From Myxococcales bacterium (GTDB taxonomy: Bacteria; Myxococcota_A; Bradymonadia; UBA4248), in contig SFMP01000046.1 in assembly GCA_004554395.1 (NCBI GenBank), positions 1-21,159 of the forward strand: 21,159 nt of DNA. Reading direction: 5' to 3'. Of this stretch, positions 7,757 through 13,771 are shown one piece after another. The position numbers and the translations under genes were made by a program. Position 1 is the first letter of the stretch; each line of letters opens with the position of its first letter. Under the pieces are notes generated by a model. The model was not told where the DNA came from. It saw nothing but the letters and a program-made list of their open reading frames with translations, and did no database searches.

Positions 7757-10093
7757 ATGCGAAGAAGCGTTTTGTTGGCATATGCGACGGTGGCGGCATG
7801 TGCGATGTTTGTTTCGAGTACGGCGCACGCCATATCGATATGCCTCGACCCAGGGCATGGTGGTAGCGATCCGGGGGCTGTGGGGTGCGGTTTGAAAGAG
7901 GCCGAAGTCGTGCTCAAGTCGTCGAAGATGCTCAAGACGATGCTCGAGTCGGCGGGGCACACGGTCTACATGACGCGGACGTCGAATGTCGACGTCGGGT
8001 TGGGGGCGCGAGCGAGTTATGCCAATGGCAAGGGCGTGGCGACTTTCGCGAGTATCCACAACAACTCCTTTAGTAATCCGACTGCGACGGGGATCGAAAC
8101 GTTTTGTTACATCAATAACTTGAGCAAGAAAAGCGGCACGCAGGCCAAGAACATTCAGAACAATATGATAGCGACGTGGCCGTTGGCCAATCGCGGTGCG
8201 AAAGAAGCGAATTATGCCGTCGTGCGCGAAACGAATATGCCCGCGACGTTGTCGGAGCTGGCGTTTATCAGCAACTGCAGCAAAGACGCGAAGTATTTGG
8301 CCAACGATGCCGAGCTCAAGAGGGCGATGGTGGCGCATTGCAAAGCTATCGTCGCACAATGGGGCGGCAATGCGGCAAAGTGCTCCGAAGGCGGTGGTGG
8401 CGGTGGCGGCGGCGAAACGACGTCGAAAGGCACCATCATGGCGGGCACGTTCAACACCACGATTGCCAATGACAAATGGCTAGGCGGCGTGAAATATACG
8501 GTTGGCGGGCAAACGCAAACGAGTGCCGGATCGTATTCGATGATGTCGTTTTCGCTCGCGCCGGGCAAGTATTCGGCGACGGCTTCGAAAGATGGCTTTA
8601 ACACGGCGACGAAAGAGTGCCAAGCCGTCACGGCGGGCCAAGTCGCGTGGTGTTCGATTGCGCTCACGCCGAAACCTGCCGAAATTAAGCCTGGCACGGC
8701 TGTCGGGCACGTCGACAATGCGGCAACTGGGGCGCACATCGCCAATGCCAAAGTCGACATTAAGAATGGCGCAACGGCGACATATAACGGCAAAGACAAA
8801 TGGTCGTTTTCGGTCAACCCTGGCACGTATCAAATCATAGCAACGGCCGACGGCTACGACGACAATGAGAAGAGTTGTACCGTCGTTTCGCAAAAAGAGA
8901 GCGATTGCACGATTACGCTCACGCCCAAGAAGGGGACGATTACGGGCGCCGTGACCGATGGTGCGCAAAACGTCGCCGCGAAAGTCTCGCTCAACGATTC
9001 TAACGTCGATTACGATGCTTCGACGCCGTTTACATTTACCGTCGATGCGGGCACGTATACGATCAACGCCATTGCCGAGGGCTACAAACCCGGTTCGGCG
9101 TCGTGCACCGTCAATCCGGGTCAAACGGCGACGTGCAATATTACGGTCGAAAGAGAACAAGTCGCCGTCGAACGCGGCACGCTCATGGGGCTCGTCAAAG
9201 ATGCCAATAGTGGCGAAAACGTCAAGAGCGATGTGACGACAAACGATCAAACCGTCCACTTTACGGGCACCGAATATTATCGCTTCTATCTCGAACCCGG
9301 CGAATACACCGTCACGGCAACCGCAACGGGCTATGAAAAAGGCGAAACCAAATGCACGGTGAAATCGGGCGAAAGCGTCCATTGCGATATTTCGATAACG
9401 CCGCTAGGCGGGGCATTTGCGGGCACATTGCTCGATGCTGTGACGAAACAACCGATCGATAGCGCCAAGAAACCGATCATCAAAATCGGCGAGTCGACTG
9501 TCGAGGTCGACGATAAGGGCGCGTGGAAATCGACGCAAGCCGCTGGCGAATACGACGTTTCGGCATCGGCCGAGGGCTACCGTACGACGGCTGTTTCGTG
9601 CACGGTCGAACCGGGCAACCAAGAATCGCCTTGCGAAATCTTGCTCGTGCCAAACGACACCGCCACGGGCGCGCTCGTCGGATATGTCTACGACAGCCGA
9701 AGCGAAACGATGCGCATTCCCGCCACGGTTTCGATCGATGGCTATAGCCCCGCCAAATACCCAGGCAAGGGAACTTGGCGCATGACGAATTTGCCCGCCG
9801 GATTCTATAACGTTCGCGCAACGGCCGACGGTTACTACGAAGCAACGAGAGAATGCCAAGTCATGCCAAGCGACGACGATAAAGAATATAGCCCCTGCAA
9901 TATCGGCCTCGTCGCCAAATCGACTGGCGGTGCCGTCGTCGAAGCCGAATACGACACGCCGACGACAAAAGTTCAAGTCTATTCCGATTCTTGCTCGGCT
10001 ACGCCGGCGACAAACAACGCCCATTCGTGGATGGCTTGGGCGCTCGGTATCGTCGCCCTCGTCGGATTGGGCATTCGTAGACGATTATCGTAA
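7757..10093 (+). CDS. Secreted N-acetylmuramoyl-L-alanine amidase with six Cys-paired repeats
   Basis: Numbering from ATG 7757 gives 778 residues. A signal peptide ends near STAHA (residue 25). The Amidase_3 domain spans about 26-205 and cuts the amide bond between MurNAc and L-Ala: DPGHGG carries zinc ligand His34, GLKEAE carries Glu48, SIHNNS carries His101, and LSELAFISN carries catalytic Glu167. A poly-Gly linker follows near 212-219. Six beta-sandwich repeats of about 80 residues (carboxypeptidase-regulatory-like) follow; each has a G-x-Y core, a Gly-Tyr or Gly-Phe turn and two cysteines (for example KSCTVV then DCTITL). The C-terminus has SDSCSATP, a hydrophobic helix and GIRRRLS, a MYXO-CTERM-like sorting tail, so surface anchoring is inferred. 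It starts an operon with the propeller gene, whose ATG lies 13 bases past this stop. Confidence 0.9.
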   Translation: MRRSVLLAYATVAACAMFVSSTAHAISICLDPGHGGSDPGAVGCGLKEAEVVLKSSKMLKTMLESAGHTVYMTRTSNVDVGLGARASYANGKGVATFASIHNNSFSNPTATGIETFCYINNLSKKSGTQAKNIQNNMIATWPLANRGAKEANYAVVRETNMPATLSELAFISNCSKDAKYLANDAELKRAMVAHCKAIVAQWGGNAAKCSEGGGGGGGGETTSKGTIMAGTFNTTIANDKWLGGVKYTVGGQTQTSAGSYSMMSFSLAPGKYSATASKDGFNTATKECQAVTAGQVAWCSIALTPKPAEIKPGTAVGHVDNAATGAHIANAKVDIKNGATATYNGKDKWSFSVNPGTYQIIATADGYDDNEKSCTVVSQKESDCTITLTPKKGTITGAVTDGAQNVAAKVSLNDSNVDYDASTPFTFTVDAGTYTINAIAEGYKPGSASCTVNPGQTATCNITVEREQVAVERGTLMGLVKDANSGENVKSDVTTNDQTVHFTGTEYYRFYLEPGEYTVTATATGYEKGETKCTVKSGESVHCDISITPLGGAFAGTLLDAVTKQPIDSAKKPIIKIGESTVEVDDKGAWKSTQAAGEYDVSASAEGYRTTAVSCTVEPGNQESPCEILLVPNDTATGALVGYVYDSRSETMRIPATVSIDGYSPAKYPGKGTWRMTNLPAGFYNVRATADGYYEATRECQVMPSDDDKEYSPCNIGLVAKSTGGAVVEAEYDTPTTKVQVYSDSCSATPATNNAHSWMAWALGIVALVGLGIRRRLS

Positions 10094-10106
10094 GGAGAGT
10101 TTTACA

Positions 10107-11249
10107 ATGAAATGGTATCGCATCATCGCTACGACAACGATTCTCGTCGCCTCTTTTGCCGCGCTACAAGCCTCGGCTCAAGACCTCGTGCAAACCCAAA
10201 ATCAAGCACAAAATCAAGCACAAACGCAGAATCAAGCACAAACCCAAAATCAAGCGCAAACCCATAATCAAGCGCTCGAACGCGGTCAGGCAAAAGAACA
10301 AACCCAAGCCAAAGAACAAATCCAAGTCACCGATCTCGTCCCCGCGCAAGCCATACTCCCCGCGCGTGAACGCGTCGAAGCCCCCGTTCACGTCGATCGA
10401 AAACCCGGTCTCCGTTTGCCCGTCGATGGCGAAATGATCGCGCTCGACGCGGCAAATATGTGGACTATCTCCGATGTTCCCGAGGCAAAATTGACCGAAA
10501 TTTCGAAAATCAGCACAAACACGAAATTCCCTTCGATTTCGCCCAACGGCGACAAAGTCGTCTTGTTTAGCCCCGAAAAAGGCGAAACGCCAAAACGACT
10601 CATCCAATGGTCGCGCCACGAAAAAACAGACCACGAAATCATGCGCGGTCAAGACGTCTCGACTTACGTCACCTGGGACGACGCCGACAACATCTCAATG
10701 CGCCAAGCCGACAAGCCCTTCTTCCACGATGGCCAAATGCTCAAACTCAAATTGGGCAATAAAAAAGCGACACTGCGCGCGAAAAAACGCCTCTCCGAAT
10801 CGAAATACTTCACCTACGACGCCGACGATATCATCATCCTCGTGCGCAAAGATACCGAGACGCTGCAGGCGATTTCCGATACATCGGCCGACCGATACTA
10901 TTCGCCCATGTTGTCGCCCGACGAAAAATTCGTCGTCTTCAACGGCCTGACGACGGGCGTCCACGTCTTCGACATCGAACAAAACGCCGTCGTCTACATC
11001 GGCGAAAAAGGCACCGATCCGAGCTTCTCGCCCGACGGCCGCTACCTCATCTATGCCGTCACCACCGACGACGGCGACGATTTCACCTCGGGAAACCTCG
11101 TCTTGATCGACCTCAAAACCCATTCGCGCCGCACGATTTCTAACCCATCAAAAGAAATCCGACTCCGCGGTTCGATCAGCTACGACGCCCAATTCGTCGC
11201 CTACGAAACGACTAAAGGCGTCTTCAGAGCAAAAATCGTGAATCAATAA
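10107..11249 (+). CDS. Secreted beta-propeller (TolB/PD40-like) protein with Gln-rich tract
   Basis: The frame is open further upstream, but TAAGGAGAG overlaps the amidase stop and serves ATG 10107, giving 380 residues. A signal peptide ends at LQASA (residue 24). Residues about 29-56 repeat QTQNQA, encoded by near-identical 18-base units, and a Q/K/E-rich stretch continues to about 73. Residues about 105-380 carry repeated PD40-like blades: FPSISPNGDKVVLFSP, YYSPMLSPDEKFVVFNG and DPSFSPDGRYLIYAV. Such propellers usually bind proteins, as TolB does, rather than catalyse; no catalytic motif is seen. Co-expression with a cell-wall amidase suggests a periplasmic or surface partner, which is an inference. 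It lacks the TolB N-terminal domain and no tol-pal genes are nearby, so I do not call it tolB. Confidence 0.8.
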   Translation: MKWYRIIATTTILVASFAALQASAQDLVQTQNQAQNQAQTQNQAQTQNQAQTHNQALERGQAKEQTQAKEQIQVTDLVPAQAILPARERVEAPVHVDRKPGLRLPVDGEMIALDAANMWTISDVPEAKLTEISKISTNTKFPSISPNGDKVVLFSPEKGETPKRLIQWSRHEKTDHEIMRGQDVSTYVTWDDADNISMRQADKPFFHDGQMLKLKLGNKKATLRAKKRLSESKYFTYDADDIIILVRKDTETLQAISDTSADRYYSPMLSPDEKFVVFNGLTTGVHVFDIEQNAVVYIGEKGTDPSFSPDGRYLIYAVTTDDGDDFTSGNLVLIDLKTHSRRTISNPSKEIRLRGSISYDAQFVAYETTKGVFRAKIVNQ

Positions 11250-11290
11250 TTCCCTTCCGCCCTCTCCTTGCCCCTGCCCACCACAAATGT

Positions 11291-11342
11291 CCCCCTCTCC
11301 ATTTATGGAGAGGGGGTTGCCAATATGCCGGGGGTGAGGTCA
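11291..11342 (+). repeat. Family C palindromic element, copy 1
   Basis: CCCCCTCTCCAT (11291-11302) and ATGGAGAGGGGG (11305-11316) are perfect 12-base arms around TT. The conserved flank gccgggggtgaggtca follows to 11342. It lies 42 bases past the propeller gene stop and may serve as a transcript end, but there is no T-tract. Confidence 0.85.
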
Positions 11343-11343
11343 A

Positions 11344-11363
11344 ACGCCCGCCGCGGCGGGCGT
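11344..11363. other. Perfect 20-base GC palindrome
   Basis: ACGCCCGCCG and CGGCGGGCGT are adjoining inverted halves with no loop. It lies between two family C copies and is of unrelated sequence. It may be a DNA site or an RNA stem of eight to nine pairs. Confidence 0.6.
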
Positions 11364-11368
11364 CTATT

Positions 11369-11410
11369 CCCTCTCTCCATTTATGGAGAGAGGGCTAGGG
11401 GGTGAGGTCA
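11369..11410 (+). repeat. Family C palindromic element, copy 2
   Basis: CCCTCTCTCCAT (11369-11380) and ATGGAGAGAGGG (11383-11394) are perfect 12-base arms. Compared with copy 1 both arms changed at matching positions, so the stem is kept. The flank ctagggggtgaggtca runs to 11410. Confidence 0.85.
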
Positions 11411-11436
11411 GGGGATCTTTTTAAGGTGATTCGGGT

Positions 11437-11465
11437 TTGCGAGTCGTCCGAATTCGTTGTAAATA
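11437..11465 (+). promoter_or_regulatory. Possible promoter of the PLP-enzyme gene
   Basis: TTGCGA (11437-11442) and TAAATA (11460-11465) are separated by 17 bases. The -10 match is poor. A start near 11472 would give a leader of about 75 bases that contains exactly the structured element described at 11480-11543. Confidence 0.3.
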
Positions 11466-11479
11466 CGATTCGAATTTTG

Positions 11480-11543
11480 AGGTACCAGAGACGCCTCCGT
11501 GTGCGCACTCGGTACCTTTGGCATTTCAACATTCCTCGGAGGC
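11480..11543 (+). promoter_or_regulatory. Possible SD-sequestering pseudoknot leader
   Basis: AGGTACC (11480-11486) can pair with GGTACCT (11511-11517). The enclosed loop holds GCCTCCG (11493-11499), which is an exact complement of CGGAGGC (11537-11543), the ribosome site of the gene at 11547. If both helices form, this is an H-type pseudoknot that hides the ribosome site, an architecture used by several small riboswitches. I do not recognise a known riboswitch consensus here. Ligand control is an inference; a translational repressor site or chance pairing are alternatives. Confidence 0.45.
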
Positions 11544-11546
11544 TTC

Positions 11547-13010
11547 ATGATACCTCAGCACCATTATATGTCTTGTATCGGCTGTGGAACGCGCGTACAC
11601 GCCTATGATTCGGCGACTTTTTCGTGTCCAAATCGCGAATGCATGCCCGAAGTCAACCATATCCTTCAGAAAAAACACGTCGTCACGACGCCACTCTGGC
11701 AACGCAGTAAACTCGAAGATTCGAACAATCCATTCGTTCGCTATCGCCACCGCCTCTTGGGCTATCACCGTTGCCTCAATTCGCACCACACCGACATAGA
11801 CTACCTCGAGCGCATCGCCCGACTCGACGGCGCACTCCAAGCCATCGACGGCACGGGCTTCGCCGAAACTCCCCTGACCATCGAAACCAACCTGGCCAAC
11901 GCCATCGGTCTCGATCCGCTCCAAAAACTCTTCGTCAAAGACGAAACACACAACGTCGCAGGCTCGCACAAAGCACGCCATCTCTTCGGCGTCTTGCTCA
12001 ATCTCTCGCCCGCCTCCCTCAAAGCCCCATTTGCCATCGCCAGCTGCGGAAACGCCGCACTAGCCGCCGCCGTCGTCTGCAAAGCCGCAGGCGCACAACT
12101 CGAAGTCTTCATCCCAACCGACGCCGAACCCAGCGTCGTCGAACGGCTCAAAACGCTCGGCGCTCACTTGCACATCTGCGAGCGACGCGAAGGCGAATTG
12201 GGCGACCCATGCTACCTCCGCTCTCTCGAAGCCGTCGCCAACGGCGCCATCCCTTTCACATGCCAAGGACCCGACAACGGGCTCACCATCGAAGGCGGCG
12301 AAACACTCGCATACGAAATCTTCGACCGATGGCACGCCGAAAACCAAACATGCCACCACATGTTCGTTCAAGTCGGCGGCGGCGCACTCGCCTCGAGCTC
12401 CGCACAAGCTCTCGCAGAAGTCATGCGACACGAGCCCCTCGCCGTTCTACCGCGATTCCACACCGTCCAAACGCGCGGCGCATTCCCACTCGCTCGCGCC
12501 TACGACCGACTCGTCCGCGTCATCGACGCTCGACTACACGACAAACCATTCCCACAACTCAACGCCTACCAAGACGACCTATCGTTCGAACAACGCGCCA
12601 ACGACCACAGCGCCGAAAACATCGCACAACTCCTCGTCATGGCAGACTGCATTCGCGCCGCTTGGGACTCCACCGCCGTTCAATCCGCCGTCCGATACGC
12701 CGCCGCCAACAAACACCTCTTCATGTGGCCCTGGGAAGACGCTCCACACTCCATCGCACACGGCATTCTCGACGACGAAACTTACGACTGGTACAACATC
12801 GTTTGCACCATGCTACGCACCGGCGGCATCCCACTCGTCGCCGACGAAACGCTACTCGCCGATGCCCACAAACTCGCGCATACGCACACGCAAATCACCC
12901 CATCGGCCACGGGCAGCGCAGGCCTCGCCGGCCTCATGCTCATGAAACGAGCCAACGCCATCGCCGAATTCGAAAACGTCGCACTCTATTTCACCGGGAT
13001 CGAACGCTAA
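11547..13010 (+). CDS. Threonine-synthase-like PLP enzyme with N-terminal zinc ribbon
   Basis: The 487-residue protein starts at ATG 11547, four bases after GGAGG; an upstream in-frame GTG lies inside the leader structure. Residues 10-32 form a likely zinc ribbon (C10-x2-C13 and C27-x4-C32). From about residue 105 it has the fold-type II PLP pattern: AETPL, FVKDETHNVAGSHKARH with the PLP-binding Lys142, the SCGNAA phosphate loop at 166-171, VQVGGGALASS, and ATGSAGLAGL near the C-terminus. This is the superfamily of threonine synthase, threonine dehydratase and cysteine synthase; the zinc ribbon and GSHKARH favour the threonine-synthase-like group. No threonine-pathway genes are adjacent, so the reaction is undetermined and I give no symbol. 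The gene is convergent with the asparagine-synthetase-like gene across a repeat island. Confidence 0.85.
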   Translation: MIPQHHYMSCIGCGTRVHAYDSATFSCPNRECMPEVNHILQKKHVVTTPLWQRSKLEDSNNPFVRYRHRLLGYHRCLNSHHTDIDYLERIARLDGALQAIDGTGFAETPLTIETNLANAIGLDPLQKLFVKDETHNVAGSHKARHLFGVLLNLSPASLKAPFAIASCGNAALAAAVVCKAAGAQLEVFIPTDAEPSVVERLKTLGAHLHICERREGELGDPCYLRSLEAVANGAIPFTCQGPDNGLTIEGGETLAYEIFDRWHAENQTCHHMFVQVGGGALASSSAQALAEVMRHEPLAVLPRFHTVQTRGAFPLARAYDRLVRVIDARLHDKPFPQLNAYQDDLSFEQRANDHSAENIAQLLVMADCIRAAWDSTAVQSAVRYAAANKHLFMWPWEDAPHSIAHGILDDETYDWYNIVCTMLRTGGIPLVADETLLADAHKLAHTHTQITPSATGSAGLAGLMLMKRANAIAEFENVALYFTGIER

Positions 13011-13055
13011 TCGCGCACACGCCCCGCGACTCCCCCACCCCGACTCCGCCTAAAC

Positions 13056-13083
13056 GCGCCCTATGCCTTCTGCATACGGGCGC
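13056..13083 (+). terminator. Hairpin after the PLP-enzyme gene
   Basis: GCGCCCTATGC (13056-13066) pairs with GCATACGGGCGC (13072-13083) with one bulge and a five-base loop, 45 bases after the stop. No T-run follows, so the terminator role is tentative. Confidence 0.4.
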
Positions 13084-13084
13084 G

Positions 13085-13110
13085 CGAAGTTGCGCCAATG
13101 CGCAACTTCG
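13085..13110. other. Perfect 11-bp hairpin at the edge of array A
   Basis: CGAAGTTGCGC (13085-13095), a CAAT loop and GCGCAACTTCG (13100-13110) form a perfect stem. It abuts the first unit of the 43-bp array and marks its left boundary. Confidence 0.6.
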
Positions 13111-13367
13111 TCGGGCTATCTCGCCCCATTCGGTGCTCAATACGCCCTCTTTGTCGGGCTATCTCGCCCCATTCGGGGCTCAATACGCCCTCTTTGTCGG
13201 GCTATCTCGCCCCATTCGGGGCTCAATACGCCCTCTTTGTCGGGCTATTTCGCCCCATTCGGGGCTCAATACGCCCTCTTCGTCGGGCTATTTCGCCCCA
13301 TTCGGGGCTCAATACGCCCTCTTTGTCGGGCTATTTCGCCCCATTCGGGGCTCAATACGCCCTCTAG
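13110..13367. repeat. Family A tandem array, six 43-bp units
   Basis: The string gggctat recurs exactly every 43 bases (within units from 13110, 13153, 13196, 13239, 13282 and 13325). Each unit has the perfect hairpin GCCCC-ATTC-GGGGC (unit 1 has one change, ggtgc) nested in the imperfect outer arms gggctat and atacgccc. Units 1-3 read atctcgcccc and units 4-6 read atttcgcccc, so the array grew by local duplication. Because 43 is not a multiple of three, all frames read open and give spurious proteins. The units abut, with no spacers. Confidence 0.95.
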
Positions 13368-13385
13368 CCCCACTCCAACCCAATT

Positions 13386-13438
13386 CCCCCCCTCTCCATT
13401 TATGGAGAGGGGGGGGCCGATAGGCCGGGAATGAGGTC
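13386..13438 (+). repeat. Family C palindromic element, copy 3
   Basis: The arms at 13386-13399 and 13402-13415 are perfect over 14 bases around TT, with the CTCTCCAT core and a longer run of C/G than the other copies. The flank ggccgataggccgggaatga ends in ggtca. It sits between the two 43-bp arrays. Confidence 0.85.
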
Positions 13439-13463
13439 AGGGGCGCGAGTAGCCCCACCTCAT

Positions 13464-13754
13464 GGTTGGTCTCTTTCACCCATGAAAGAGACCAACCCTA
13501 CCCCATAGTTTGTCTCTTTCACCCATGAAATAGCCCAACCCCACCCCATGGTTTGTCTCTTTCACCCATGAAATAGCCCAACCCCACCCCATGGTTTGTC
13601 TCTTTCACCCATGAAATAGCCCAACCCTACCCCATGGTTTGTCTCTTTCACTCCCGAAAGAGCCCAACCCTACCCCATGGTTTGTCTCTTTCACCCATGA
13701 AATAGCCCAACCCTACCCCATAGTTTGTCTCTTTCACCCATGAAAGAGACAAAC
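13464..13754. repeat. Family B tandem array, seven 43-bp units
   Basis: The string gtctctttca recurs at 13469, 13512, 13555, 13598, 13641, 13684 and 13727, exactly 43 bases apart. The first unit is a perfect 15-base hairpin, GGTTGGTCTCTTTCA, loop CCCA, then its complement. The last is a perfect 14-base hairpin, GTTTGTCTCTTTCA with its own complement. Inner units have a decayed right arm (tgaaatagccc), except unit 5, which keeps a seven-base stem. It shares no sequence with array A apart from the period, and ends 18 bases past the convergent gene's stop. Confidence 0.95.
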
Positions 13755-13771
13755 ACGACTTCTGGGGCGCG

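Noticed and set aside
7088..8359. 423-residue minus-strand frame across the repeat island
   Set aside because: It crosses the sulfatase-fold gene end, the repeats and the amidase start, and has no recognisable domain.
10107..11249. Assignment of the propeller protein as TolB
   Set aside because: It lacks the TolB N-terminal domain, has a Gln-rich tract instead, and no tol-pal genes are nearby.
11771..13423. 550-residue Arg/Pro/His-rich open frame overlapping the PLP-enzyme gene
   Set aside because: It is another frame of the PLP-enzyme gene, whose codon use leaves this frame open, and it then runs through array A. It has no domain pattern and no ribosome site.
13063..13434. Open frames reading repeats such as SGYLAPFGAQYALFVGL
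   Set aside because: They are translations of the 43-bp array, open in all three frames because the unit lacks stops. Period and palindromes explain the sequence without coding.
13110..13754. CRISPR array
   Set aside because: Units abut at 43 bp with no unique spacers, and no cas genes are in the window.
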